The notes: generated by a model not told the origin, from the letters alone. A stretch of DNA of 64,000 nucleotides from Straminergon stramineum (GCA_963920665.1 OY987263.1:25904547-25968546), one strand, 5' to 3'; positions 47,042-60,135 are shown, counted from the first letter of the stretch. Translations and numbers: made by a program.

Positions 47042-49074
47042 AGTAACTTTCCTGGGGGTAGGGCAACCTAATTGTTGAGGCAACCTAAATTCACTATTTA
47101 GGGTAGGGTTAACATTGCCTACCTTGTCCTTGATTGGAGAATGGCATCAGTGTAGATTGACAAAGAAGCAGCCAAAGTATTGGTTGCTTTCAGACTTTCC
47201 AAAGTACCTGGGTGACACCTTCTGTTATCAAATGTGACTCTTGATCACATTCTTAGACTTTTCTTTTTTCTTTAAATTCTTTTCTTTTCTTTATAGTTTT
47301 TCATCCTTGGGAATGTGGACTTTTCAGAGGACTTGCATCCATTGACCATGGCAATGGTAAAGTATCCACTGATTCTGTATGTTCAAGGAGGATGGGCAAC
47401 TTGAGATGGAATTCCATGTTTCCATTTTGACCACCTCCAATACGAATTCTTTGCGAGAATTTTCCAGGTTCTTTGGAGATTCTATCCACTCCATAACATA
47501 GTAATGGGAACTATTATTCTGCAAAAAGATTCCATCTTTCTTGTGATACTAAGTTGCCAAAAATCAAAAACCCTGGATAGCAAATAAGTTACTTGAACTC
47601 ACATGGAACTCAATAAGATGACATCACAGAAATTTTAGTACAAGTTGTCAATCTTGAACATATAGAAAGTAGTAAGACCAAAAGGGTGTGTGGCACATGC
47701 GCTTTGTTCTGCACTGTATGTACAGTACTGTGTCACAAGTGCTTATTACTCTAGTTGCATACTTTTGGGGTACTATTGTAAGCTTAATGTTTTCTGATTG
47801 GTACCCAGGACTACAGGAGTGGATCCAACTCGCAAGGTATAATTATCCTGTGATCGTCATAGGGTGACTTCACAGGTCCCAATGAGTCCGTGCGAGACAT
47901 CAATTTCAACATCAGTTTCAGGTTTTATTCAAGGTTACTGCATATGCCTGTAACGTATGTAGTTTACAAGGTGTTTTTAGGTAATTGCTTGAATGATTGA
48001 TTAATTTCTACGTGAATCAAAAAGTAAACACTTCAGAACTGATAAGCTTACAATACGTTCATTTGATGCTGTTTCAGCATATCCATGAGAAATATTCTGG
48101 AAAATAAGTTGGAAAGACTGATTCTGAAAGCCCCAATGAAATGCAGTACAAGTACAAAGAAGACGTGCATATGTAGCAAAACCATCACAAAGTGCTGTAC
48201 AATGTTCATATGATTACAGAGTTGCAAGTAGACAGGAAAGTCTGGGAACGCAGGTTGGGTTCTGTATCACAAGGTACTTAGATCATTCAATGGAATTCAT
48301 CTTCACCATATTTCACGAAACATATACAAACAGGGTCCTTCAGAATTCTCTTAAATTCTCAAGAATTTGACCTTGGACTCAGTTGATCATCTCTGTGTCA
48401 ATTCAGAAAGTCAAGACATACAAGTATCAAGATTTAGAGTTTGTGCTGGCAAGGAATTTCTTGTCACAGACAACATCTGACATCATGCAAACCAAAATTT
48501 TCCAAGGCTGACAATAGTGAATACAAAAAATGACCAATCGAAGGAATATTTTTTTAATGAAACTAAGGTACTTACGAGTAACAATATATGCGCCACAGGC
48601 TAGCATCTCACGACGATCATTGCCTTCAGTTCCATTGTGAAGAACTAGCTGTGTGCACACCAAGTGCAACAAAATCACTGAGGCTTGATCAATCCAAACT
48701 GTCGATCCATCTATGGAATCTTTGAAGAATTTTAATGTCAAGTGCTGTCCAGTGATGATAGAATAGGATATATATAAACTGGGATACACTAGGAATCGAA
48801 GTTGGACACAAATTTGAGAATTGCTTTCATTGTCCAAATTCTGTAGGCACCAAAGTACATATTAGATTTCTCCTGTGAACTTTCCCCCAGCTCAAGTGCA
48901 CATTAAAATCCAATTCCCATAGACACAAAAGAACATTTGTCCAACTTCCAGAGACACAACAGGGGTTCTAATTGGCGTGTCCAATTTCCATATTGGATCA
49001 TTCTGTTTCTCCGGTGAGCTAGCTCCCCTGGAGCTCTTTGTTTTGTGAAATTGAAGGTGAAGGAGCTAGCCAGC
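47042..49074. other. Intergenic DNA and 5' leader of the sulfate transporter
   Basis: No gene is recognised to about 48950. The last ~150 bp are GC-richer and probably hold the transporter 5' UTR. A small splice-like segment near 47812-47840 is not supported by neighbours. Confidence 0.4.
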
Positions 49075-52000
49075 ATGACAGAGCCCGCTGCTGCAGAGCC
49101 GGAGGTGTTTGTGAAGCACAAAGTTGTGGTTCCGCCGAAGCGCAGCTTGGTCTCCGAGATTCGAGGTGTGGTGCGTGAGACTTTCTTTCACAATGTTCGT
49201 CGAGGGGACAGCGGCTGGTTCCGTCAGGCTGGAGTGAGTCCATGGCGACAGACATTGGAGGCTCTGAAATGCGTTCTTCCCATTCTGGACTGGCTCTCGT
49301 CGTACTCGATTCGCACCTTTTTGCACGACTTGATGGCTGGTCTCACCACTGCTAGTCTTGCCATTCCGCAGGTAGAATCAACATTAACAAGATCCTGTTC
49401 CTTCTCCATGGCTACTGTGATCGATACTGTAATATATAATAGGAGCTTTCTGAATGCATGACTTCAACAGCCAGATTCTCTTCCACAAGGGAGTTTCGGG
49501 GGGAGTTTTTATTTTAAGAGTTTAGCATCATAGTAATGAAATGGAGTTTAATACCACTTAGGAGGTGGTAATGGTACAACTGAGATCTATGGCAAACTCC
49601 CTTTCATTTCCTCCATGGTACAGTCTAATTAGAAGCTCCCTTGTGTGCTTCCCATTAATTGGGGACTGGCTCTCGTCGTGCTAGATTCGCATCTTAAGTT
49701 TTGCACGACTTGATGGCTGGTCTCACCATTGCTAGCCTTGCCATTCCGCACGTAGAATTAACAACAATGACCTAGTCTCCATGACCACTGTAACAGGGGC
49801 CGTAGGCCTGAGATTCGATCATGAATGACTTCAACTTCAAAATCTCTACTTTGTTCCCACTCTGAGCCCTTCGAAAGTCCCAGCTAGCTCCATGTCAGAG
49901 TTCTGGACTAGCTTCAACTGAAAGCTAGACTCTACTGTAAGTTTCTTTCTATTGTGAGGCTGGCGCGAATTGGAGCTCCAAATTCTTTTCTGCACAGTAG
50001 ACATATTAAGCCAGTAGTTGAGACTTGAAATTGCAATCGTGGCCCAAATCATCGCGGCCTGAAATATAATATACTATCCCTGACCATTCTTGTAAAAGAC
50101 GCTATCTTTCAAGTAGAGTTTTACAGTCTCAACTAGTTTTCAAGTAGAGTTTTCAAGTCTTATTTTGGAATGAACTCTAGCTTACTGCAAAACGAAAATC
50201 ATGCAGTTTTATGTTAAGATTACAGCAAGTGTCAGGAAATGAACGAAAACTCTGTTACGTACTCTTTCAGTTCAATCGCTTGTCATTTCAGCTTCTGTGA
50301 GGAATAACTCCACTGTTTCAAGGATTAATTTGGTTCAAATTGAATTTCAGGATCTGGGATACGCGCCGCTTGCTGGGATTCCACCAATCTATGGGTTGTG
50401 TGAGTCATCCTGCTCATGACCCTTAGCACCAATTTGTTGAAATCAATCTACTCTGCAGCAGTTTCAAGCTTCAAGCTCTGAAGCAGCTGAAGCTAATCAG
50501 TATTTAAAACAGGCCCAATCGAATCGAAATTGATGCTGCATGATTGATTTCAAAGAAGAGTATCATCATTGTATATCTAGATTTCTATCTGAAATTGGAC
50601 TTGGTGAATTGAATCAATTGGTAACTTACTGCAGATTCGAGCTTTGTTCCGCCTCTGGTGTACTCGGTGTTTGGAACATCACGCAACATTTCTATCGGAC
50701 CCGTGTCCGTGGTGTCCCTGATCATGGGCGAATTGATGAAGCAAGAACTCAGTCCCACCAAAGATGCAGCCAAGTATCTGAGCCTGGCCTTCACTTCCAC
50801 CTTGTTCGCAGGCATTTTCCAAGCCAGCTTGGGCATTCTCCGGTAATATATACTGCATCTCTCACAATCTAACACTCAAATCCTTAAAATGAAATTGGGC
50901 CAATTCTGATCCTATTTTAACTCCCATCACGCTGATGTGGCATGAAACATAAATATGCAGATTGGGGTTCATCACTGAGTATCTATCGCATGCGGCAATT
51001 GTGGGATTCATGGCTGGTGCCGCCATCACCATTTCTCTGCAGCAGCTCCGGGGTCTCTTCAACATTAAGCCAGCATCCTTTTCAAAGAAGACTAATCTAG
51101 TGGCAGTCCTGAAATCAGTGTTCCATAACACTTCAGAGGTAATCAACAACCCTCTTGATGAATTTATTGCACTAACTCCGCAGCTCCTGAAAGAAATCAA
51201 TGTGCAGTTTCAGATTATTCTGAAACCCAAATCCATTTCTATGTCACCGTACCTTCCCAATCACAAGATTCAGCCAATTCAACCGTGTGATGACAAGTGA
51301 CACTTCCTGTTAAGTTTGAACTAACTGTGTAAATTCAAACCAGCATGACTTCCGAATTAATTAAGTTAGTTGATCAACTGATCTTCCTCTGGACGCTGAC
51401 CTGCTTATGTTTGCTCCCTGGCTTGTGCGCAGTGGAACTGGCGGACAATTGTCATGGCGCTTGCCTTTATTGCTTTCTTATCCAGTACAAAACTTCTGGT
51501 GTGTAAACATTCTCCTAATTTGTGGGATTAATTACTGTGTTGTAATCAACAACTAAGGATGCAAAAGGTGATGAGTTGGAGATAAATGGATGGTGTTGCA
51601 GGCAAAGAAGAAACCGAAATTCTTCTGGGTAGCTGCCGTTGCCCCTCTGTTATCCATGGTCATTGCAACTGCATCGGTTTATGCCACAAGGATTGATAAA
51701 CAAGGCGTCCAAATCGTGAGCAAACTCATTCATAACTGATGTCATTGGATTATTAGTTGGAACCTTTGTCATCATTTTTTCTTCCGTGGCATGTTTTAGA
51801 GTGCTGACTACTATTGTGATCCTGAGTGCCAAATCTGGAAAAAAAAACATCCATGTCTTCATGCTATGAAGTATGGAAATCCATTCTGAAAGTGTGGAAA
51901 ACGAAATTTATATATATATATCCCGTATGAATAGATATCACCAGCTGACTATTTTTTCTCCACAAGTCAGTGTTCTCACTTCTCTAATTTTAAACTGAGG

Positions 52001-54939
52001 TTGCATTGTGGGTCGAATCTTCATTGCAGGCAGGTTACATCAAAAAAGGGTTGAATCCTTCTTCAGCAGACCAAATCTTCTTCTCTGGTCCATTTCTAGG
52101 ACCAGCAGTCAAGATTGGCCTCATTGCAGGTCTCATTGCAATGACAGAGGGCCTTGCAATTGGGCGGACCTTTGCCAAGTTGCGCGGGCACCGCTTGGAT
52201 GGCAACAATGAAATGGTGGCATTTGGCTTCATGAACATTTGTGGCTCTTTATTCTCTTGTTATGTCACCACTGGTAATTCCTCGTAATGATCCTTCAACT
52301 GCACTTTGGACTTCATAGAATGATATATCTTGTAGCCCTTGCAGGCAAATTATTGTTAACCATATACGCCGGCTTGAAATTTTAAAAAATTGCACGTGCA
52401 GGATTATTCTCAAGATCAGCCTTAAGCTACGCAACAGGGGGTCTGACCCCAATGGCGAATATAGTGATGGCCATACTTGTGGCTATCACGATGAGTGTGC
52501 TCACTCCATTGATCCATTACACTCCCATTTGCGTTTTATCTGCAGTGGTCATCACCGCAGTCTTAGCAATCATCGACTTCCGAGCTGCATACGTTATTTG
52601 GAAAGTGGACACTCTCGACTTTCTGACTTGTCTCGGTGCCTTCTTTGGCACCTTGTTTGTCTCCGTGGAGATTGGTCTCCTCATTGCTGTAAGCACTCGA
52701 CACCCAACTCAGGCGCAAAGCTCCTACAACCGCATGAAATTTTCTATTGCATTTTTTACTACGTCACCTGATATTCCTCTAGCTTGGACATAATTATACT
52801 AAGCTATATACTGAATTTCTACACCTTGAATATGTCTTGTTCCAGTTAAGGAGTCCATCCACTTGGACCTCCAAATGGAAATGACTCTTTACTAGATACC
52901 AATTTCAGCCAAGTTTGGTGGACTTTTCCAGCTCGAAGAGGACATGATTTTACTATTATATGTGTATTTTGGGGGTTGTCTAGCTGGTACCAGGCAAATA
53001 CTTCTTTTCTAAGTTTAGCCAATTAATATTCAACACGCAAGTGGTTTCAAATCTGCTAATACGGTCTTGAATGGGTGTTGTTGCACAGGTATGCCTTTCC
53101 TTTGTCAAAATCTTGTTCAATGTGACCAGACCTTACACAACCATCCTGGGCAACATCCCCGGCACAAGGATGTACCAGGATGTGCAACACTACCTTGAAG
53201 CCACGCGTGTGCCTGGGATCCTTGCCGTCCGGATCGACGCTGCCCTTTACTTCTCCAATAGTGCTTACGTTCATGACAAGGTTCTGAACTATCTCGAGGA
53301 CGAGAAGCAAAGGCTGGGGAAAACGAATGGCCCTCATGTGCATTACCTCATCCTGGATTTGACTTGTAAGTTCCACGCTTTTTAAACTTCTGCTTGGTAG
53401 ATTCAACCTTCAACCCTAAACCTAGACAATATGAATGTACTAACCTCATTCAAACTCTTTTACAATGTTGCATGCTTATTGAACTTTTTCTTTGTTGATT
53501 CAACCCTAAATCCTAAAACCTAGACAATATGAATATACTAACCTGATTCATATTCTTTTATAAAGTTGCACTTCTTGAACTTCTACTTGGTTGGTTCAAC
53601 CTTCAACCATAAACCTAAATCTAGACAATATGAATATACTAACCTCATTCAAACGCTTTTACAATATTGCATGCTTATTGAACTTTTCCTTTGTTGATTC
53701 GACTTTAAACCCTAAGCCTAGACAATATGAACATACTAACATGATCCAAATTCCTTTAGAAAGTGGCACGCTTCATAAACTTTTGCTTTGTTAATTCAAT
53801 CTTAAATCCTAAACCTAATCTTAGACAATATGAATATATTGGAATGATTTAAAGTCTTTTACATGTACTTTAAATTTGTTACATAAGGAAAGTTAACTTA
53901 TTATAAAGGAAACCAAAAAATTGACAATCTTCAGAAATTATGATGTGTCAATACATTCATGACATTGTCAATGGTTTTGTACACAATAATTTTAATACGA
54001 AATAGTTAATGTTTTGCAGCTGTCACAAATATAGACACTAATGGTGTACTTGCAATTGAGGAGATTGAGAAGGTCATGAGGAAGCAAGACATTCAAGTAA
54101 GTATTGATTTCATTGTAATACTTTCATCACTTCCTTATTAATTGAATTAATGCATTGAAACATGCAACTTTTTTAGACAATAAGCTACATAAAAAAATAG
54201 TACAATTTTTGTTAGTGGCACAATCCCAATTTCAATTTTCTAAGAAAAATCCACTAGGCTCTTCAGTCTTGATAATATTAACACCCACATCTTTGATTGA
54301 TACTATTTGAGAAAAAACAAATTTAGGAATTATTACTTCATACAAGCTAACAAAAGTTAAATATGTGGCAAGGCCTCCTAGTTCAATAATCTCTATTTGT
54401 CCCTTTAGACTAATATGGTTTCAATTGCTACTTGGAGATCCTCTCTTATATTATTCTTTTGCCCTTCTTTTAAACTTGGTTTTAAAAAATTCCTACTTTT
54501 CTATTGAACTATAACTAGCAAATCTAAGGTAGAAAATAGTTTCCGAATTTTTTTTAACTTATAGATCTTTATCTTTAATTTAAAAAATACTAAGACTTGA
54601 TCCTTTGGAAATATACCTCTAATTTTGAATTTTAGAACTTCTTTAGAGGCAATAAACCTTTAACACTATTGATTCTAGATCTTTACATTTTGAAAGTTCT
54701 TCAAGTGATGGATCTTTGATTTTTTATCTTTTATGGAAAACATATAAAAATAATGTCAAATTCTTATTATTGTAGAATGTTGTGATGAAACAATTTTGAT
54801 GCAGTTGGCATTAGCAAATCCAAGAGCAACAATTCTTGAGAAGTTAGACAACTCAAACTTCTTGACCAAATTGGGATTAGAATGGATATTCATGACAGTT
54901 GGGGAAGCTATTCAAGTGTGTTCTATGCTTATGATCTAA
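49075..54939 (+). CDS. Sulfate transporter (SLC26/SulP family, plant SULTR type)
   Basis: Plant SULTR proteins are proton-coupled sulfate symporters of cell or organelle membranes. Eleven exons join in frame: 49075-49371, 50351-50399, 50635-50842, 50961-51138, 51433-51498, 51602-51715, 52030-52273, 52402-52688, 53089-53365, 54020-54096 and 54805-54939, giving 643 residues, the usual family length. The start ATG 49075 is preceded in frame only by a GTG. Conserved parts are KHKVVVPP and ETFF near the N-terminus, and the classical sulfate transporter signature at residues 111-132 (P-Y-G-L-Y-S-S ... G-T-S-R). Further marks are MTEGLAIGRTFA, TTGLFSRSA, VTRP-LGNIPGT and the C-terminal STAS domain, with SVTNIDTNG (Asp579, Thr580). 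The membrane part has about ten to twelve hydrophobic segments. Which SULTR group it belongs to is not clear by eye. Intron 1 holds a decayed copy of exon 1, intron 9 a minisatellite, and a broken partial gene copy lies 5.6 kb downstream. Confidence 0.95.
49640..49775 (+). pseudogene. Decayed duplicate of sulfate transporter exon 1 end, inside intron 1
   Basis: The segment matches 49270-49390, the end of exon 1 and its donor: GGACTGGCTCTCGTCGT, GCACGACTTGATGGCTGGTC, TCTCACCA, CTTGCCATTCCGCA. An in-frame TAG (TGC TAG, near 49680) and the change of the donor from GCAGGTAG to GCACGTAG make it non-functional. Confidence 0.8.
53400..53880. repeat. ~97-bp intronic minisatellite, about five units (sulfate transporter intron 9)
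   Basis: Units start GATTCAACC(T/C)T and contain CCTAGACAATATGAATATAC, TAACCT(C/G)ATTCA, CTTTTA(C/T)AA and GCATGCTTATTGAACTT. Copies begin near 53400, 53497, 53592, 53695 and 53792. A unit of the same repeat is found in the pseudogene copy at about 62720-62815. Confidence 0.85.
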
Positions 54940-56215
54940 TAAGATGCTTAGGACTTCAAAACAACTAAACAAAAACAAAGAATATTTTGAAGGTGAATCA
55001 ATACATGATGAAAACTTACAAATGTTGTATACTATTTGAGGTTGACACTTACATATAAATGTGTAATTTGTATAATTATACATCTTTATTTTATTAATAA
55101 AGATGTTTAGGTAGTTTGCTTTCATTTCTAGTAACCACCACTTTTTGGTTTAATAATGATTATTAACAATTCCAATGTCTCATAGTAAAACAATGTCAAT
55201 CTTCTTAATACCAATGTTAACCAATTTGAGATATGCATGGTATTGGTGTAACATTTGATTTTTGTACATTGAAGTCTCCAAGGCCAAATACCAATCACAG
55301 TAGCATACCTTCATTGAGCAAGGCAAAAGGCTCCCTTTGTAGAAGGTAGAATAGTCAACTCTTGTCAAATGCTAGATTATCAACAAACAAATAAATGGAG
55401 TAAGAAGTAACACCAAAAATCAAGAACAATATCACAAAAGCATCTACACTCAGGAAGCATGTGAAACAAATTGTGGACAAGTTGCAATGGTCTTTTTCAC
55501 CAATTAATTTCTCCAAGTTAGTAAATAAAATACTTTCTCTACATAAACCAAGAAGACACCATGCTACCATTACAAACTCAATAATGATAACATTTAAATC
55601 CATTCCTGTTGTCAAAGCACTAATTTGACATACTCTATCATAAAGATGACACCATTAGTTGGCCCTAATTATCATCCACATGATTTTGTAAAAATTTTAA
55701 CTAGATGTTTAAAAGAGTGAATTGTTTAGGAATTTCAGATTAAATAAGCTTAGTGGAGAAGTTGACCGATTGCCTCCCCCCAAACTGCCAAACTAACAGT
55801 AAAAGCATTTCAACATAGAATAAGTTGTTATTGAATTATCTAAGGGTCCAAATTATTCTATCAAACAGAACTTTCCAAACTTATAAATTGCAATGCTTGT
55901 TGCCATTTTTTTTTAAATTGTTGATAGTAGAAAACATGGAAGATACCCATTGAAAAGTTCTTACTTTCTAAAGCTCATTGCTACCCCAATGAATAACGGA
56001 AGCCATTACCAGTAGGTTCTTACATATGATGTGATGACTTGACACCATGTCCTTGCATTTGTCCATGAGCCTTGACTTTGGAAGAATTTGGAAGCAAAGG
56101 ATCAAAAACATCATCAATACAAGTATCAAAACACCTTTCATACAAACATTAATTAAGTTGTAGATTTCATAGTTGCACTAGAGCCTATAGCATTTGACAC
56201 ACAAATTCTATTGCC
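54940..56215. other. Intergenic AT-rich DNA after the sulfate transporter
   Basis: Contains the transporter 3' UTR (first few hundred bases). No further gene is recognised. Confidence 0.45.
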
Positions 56216-57470
56216 TTGATCTAATGGATATATCACGACATATTTGCAGATTTTATGTATACAAATCTAAGGTAAGGGACCTTGTTTGAATCCTTTAAGG
56301 ATATTTGGCTTTAAAATATAATGTGAAAAATATGAGAATTTTAGATTCTAGCTTAGGAAGTTTGACATGCTTGACTTTTATCAAACAAAAATCAATATCT
56401 CCATTACAAATATTAAAAAAAATTTAGAAACAACAAACTTGAGTTGATACTTTGACTATATCTTCATCAATCAACCTAGTTGGGCATCTAAACATGACTT
56501 AGTATCAACATGATTCAAAATCAGCATGACACAAAAAAAAATATAAATTGGTCAATACATTCATATTTAGAATTTAAAAAAAAACAGAAACATAATTGAA
56601 GTACACTTTGAGCCAGGAAACTATACAAGGTCCCACTTGTGGAAGAGATGTGTTTCACTAGATTGTTGTCCACATGTCTACATTTCATGTTCATATGGAC
56701 ATATCACAACATATTTGTAGATCATCTATACATGTACAAATGTAAAGTGAGGGACCTTACTCAAACCCTTGAAGAATTTTAGGCTATGAAAGAGTGTAAA
56801 CAATCTGAGAATTTTAGTTACTATACTAAACAAAAATAAAAAAACTTCTTATTTGAAAAATATATACAAACAACAATCTTGAGCTAATATTTATAACTAC
56901 TTCAATCAACTAACCTAGTCAAGTGTCTAACTATTGTTGTTTGACTAGTATCTCCAACATGTAATTTTCATGTACATGAAAAAACCATGGTATGAACGCA
57001 ATGAAACCTTTATGCTTTAAAGTAACTACACCTAATTTCAACTACTTTCTAAAACAATACACTCTAAATTTTGGCCTAAAATGTACTTCTAGTATTCATG
57101 ATTGAGAGTTTGTGGTTGGTTACCCTAAACCCTATTTTAGCACTTTGCAAATTCATAGTTTATTTTTAAGGTGTTCAAAACAAACATTCTAACAAAATCT
57201 AGAATCCCCTTTTGACTTCTAACAAGACCCCACAAAAGGTTTTCAATATATTATTGGGAACCATGCTAAACTGCTAATTTTGTGCGATTTTAGGTGTAGT
57301 TACCTTCATGGCCGTGACTTTGCTTCATTACAGACCAACACTCCACATGGCTTGTATAAACATGACCCCACAACAAGTTAGAATCTGAACTGGTCAATGC
57401 ATTCATACTTGGAATTCCATAAAATTGACAGTTGAGGTGCACTTTTATGAACGAAAATGAGTCAGGCAAT
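56216..57470. repeat. Diverged direct repeats upstream of the reductase gene
   Basis: The block TATCAC(G/A)ACATATTTG(C/T)AGAT ... GGGACCTT ... CCTTGAAG/CTTTAAGG recurs about 478 bp apart (near 56228 and 56702). A second block (TGGTCAAT(A/G)CATTCATA then TTGAGGTGCACTTT-like) occurs near 56552 and 57388. Together they look like an old tandem duplication. Confidence 0.55.
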
Positions 57471-57876
57471 TGAATTAGGTCTCTCTTCTGCTAGACAGGT
57501 GTCACTTGCCTGTTGCCCACTGGTCGCCACCAGTCCTCCTGGTTGTGCTAGAAAGATTTCCTGGACTCACATACTAAAAGACTTCTGCAGCACCAGTGAA
57601 CTTACAGCGCAATTGCATTTGCTTCAGTTCCCTTGGAGAGCAAGCAAACTTGGAAATTTCTCCTCAAATTTAAACAATTTCAAGACACTGACTTTCAAGA
57701 CGATATTCCCTGGATCTCCCTTCCCTCGGACCACTGCAAGCTTAGGTCCATCATCGAGTTTATCAATACAGCACCCACTGATCGACGCACAAGGTGTAGA
57801 ATAGAATTGATACAAAGCGAATTGAAGAGCGCTGTGGATCTCTCCATCTCTAGGGACTGAAATAATTCTAGTCACT
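57471..57876 (+). promoter_or_regulatory. Promoter/5' leader of the reductase gene
   Basis: More balanced composition than the flanking repeats. A 115-codon frame at 57457-57804 starts within the upstream repeat and stops before the gene start; it has no recognisable motif and may be an upstream ORF or nothing. Confidence 0.4.
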
Positions 57877-60135
57877 ATGTCGAATGTGGCGATTGTGCAG
57901 GAGGGACTCATTCCGGAGGATCCCTCGAGCACTTTGAAACTGGTGACGCTGCCCATTCCCAAAGCTGCACCAGGGGAGGTGGTGGTGCACATCTCTATGC
58001 GTCACATCCATATTTACGATTTCTTCATTCTCAGCCAAGGAGTCCACAATGGCACTCCGGGATGCGAGGGTTTTGGCATCGTTCACGAGGTATGCCAATC
58101 ATTGCACAGTTTCATGATAATCTCTTCACCACTGAATAAATACGTGTTCTGCAAGTCTAATTTGCTATGGTGATGAATCTAGACTCCCGGGTATGAAGCA
58201 AAAGCATTTGTCCGGTGACAGTGTCGGGTGAAGGGATGGCATGGATTTCAGAATTTTCTCAATCCAGGTGCAATGTTTCTGGAATGAGGGAAAGGTCACA
58301 ACTTTCAAGCTCATTTTCCAAATTTCTTTTCAAATTCAAATCTCATCTCCAAGAGCTTTCATGTTTAGAATAACGTTGCTATCCGCAGTTACAGAATGCC
58401 TCAATTGTGAAATATGCACGGGAATTGGCATATTTACGATAAATGTCAGTCAATTGACTGGGGTAGCAAGCCAATGACTTCTGAGATAGAGGAATTGGGA
58501 TGTAAATTGCACAATAAAAATTTGAAGCATTTTGTTCTAAAGAAGCTCCGTCCTGCTTATCTTATGACTGACATTCACTCTACGATATATGTCCACCGAT
58601 TCACTGCAGGTAGCAAGCGAATGTCTCGTGGGGAGATAGATTGATTGGGATGTAAATTGAACAGTAAGAATTTGAACAGTGTTATTCTAATGAAGCACTT
58701 GCTCCTACTTGTGAATGAAATGTGCTCTGAAGGCTCGTTTACACATCGTAAGCGGTCCAAACAAAGTCTTCTATTTCGCTGCCGCTCACAATTGCCAGAA
58801 GGTCAAAGAAGATTTTACTAAGACATCCATTAGATTCGTTTTCGCTCACCCTTCCGCTTACGATGAAAAAACAACCCTGGAGTGGAGCAGGTAGGAGAAG
58901 GCGTGACCAAGTTCCACAAAGGGCAGCGCGTGCGACCGTATACCTCGGCCGCGGCAAGGGCAGGAAATGGCTGCTGGCAACAATACATCCGTCTGGCCGC
59001 GGAGTTGGTGTGGTCCGTGCCGGATGCCATGTCGGATGAGCAAGCCACGCAGTTCGTGATCAATCCGTGGACGTCATACTCTCTGTTGAAGCAGCTGCAA
59101 CCGGTGCCGCCAGGCGAGTACGTCGTCCAAACGGCAGCGGGTTCCTCTGTCGGGAAGCAACTGAGCTCGCTCGCGAAGCACTGGGGCGTCCAGATGATTA
59201 ATATCGTGCGCCGGCCGGAGCAGAAAGCGGAATTACTGGCCTTGGGCGATCACCACCAGGTTAGTGCGTTCCTTGGGAAAGAAATTCAATCTAGAGACAA
59301 AAGCAGACAGCATTCTTAGTTCTACTTTTAACTCGTTCTTTATCAAGGAATAGGCATCAATATTTCTTTGTACTTATAACTAGTTGGAATTGACTCTCTT
59401 ATCACAGAGTGCCAAGCTCAATAGGCTTCAATTTCGAATCGGCAATTTGAAAAAACCCGAATATGAGGGTCCCATAGAGGATTCCCTCGGGGAAATCAGT
59501 ACATATTTCCTGGTCCGGTGGGAGAAATTATTATAAATTTCGTTGGGAATCTCAGATCTCTTTCTGAACTTCATCACGTGCCATTTTAATAATTTCGTTC
59601 ACAAGCATGTACTCTTGGCATTCTCGTATAAATTTGTAGCTTGTGTGGGAGCAGAGCAAGACTCACATAGTGAATTGCAGACGTAACTCACTGTGGGAAG
59701 CTCCGTCCGTCCCGTTGCTTGCTCCAGGTCATCTGCTCCAGTGAGGAAGACGTGGTGGCGCGAGTGAAGGCGATCACGTCCGGCCGTGGCGCGTGGGCCG
59801 CGTTGGACGCCGTCTCCGGCACAATGACTCAAACTTTGGGCTCCAGTTTGCGAGACGGGGGCCGCATCATCGTGTACGGTGCTCTGGGCGGTACTGCGTC
59901 CTCAGTGAACGCGATGGACCTGTTCCTTGGTGTTTCCGTCACAGGGTTCAGCCTCGGGAGCGTAACCAAGGAGTTCGAGTCCCGGGAGGCCTGCGCTGCG
60001 GAGGTTGCGCCCCTCGTCATCGACGGCATCCTGCCCGTGGCCGACGTGGAGAAGTTCGAGCTCACGGATTTCAAAAGGGCTTTGGTCAGGGCGAAAGAGC
60101 CCGGGCACTCGAGCCATGTCTTGCTTGTGAATTGA
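57877..60135 (+). CDS. Zinc-free medium-chain dehydrogenase/reductase (quinone oxidoreductase / enoyl-thioester reductase-like)
   Basis: Members of this MDR group use NADPH to reduce quinones or 2-enoyl thioesters; the exact substrate cannot be told. Three exons join at phase 0: 57877-58089, 58891-59259 and 59728-60135, giving 329 residues, a normal length. The N-terminal GroES-like domain contains PGCEGFG and VGEGVTKFHKGQRV. A NPWTSYSLLKQL helix precedes the NADPH-binding glycine-rich loop AAGSSVG (residues 153-159), then INIVRRPEQ. The C-terminal half has ALDAVSG, LRDGGRIIVYGALGG and a final SSHVLLVN. The cysteine ligands of zinc-dependent alcohol dehydrogenases are missing. No targeting peptide is evident, so it may be cytosolic. 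Exons 2 and 3 are visibly GC-rich compared with the other genes. The C-terminal half resembles bacterial MDR proteins in layout; intron presence shows it is a nuclear gene now. Confidence 0.88.
58430..58730. repeat. Tandem duplication (~150 bp) in the reductase intron 1
   Basis: GGTAGCAAGC(C/G)AATG, GATAGA, TTGGGATGTAAATTG and TTCTAA(A/T)GAAGC occur first in 58461-58577 and again in 58611-58729. They are preceded by similar TACGATAAATGTC / TACGATATATGTC sequence. Confidence 0.8.

Noticed and set aside
47812..47839. Short acceptor-like/donor-like segment as the continuation of the 38.3-kb exon
   Set aside because: The phase is compatible, but the intron would be over 9 kb and full of repeats, and the nine-residue peptide is too short to support it.
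57457..57804. 115-codon ORF as a transit peptide exon of the reductase
   Set aside because: It stops before the gene start without a convincing donor and begins inside the upstream repeat.
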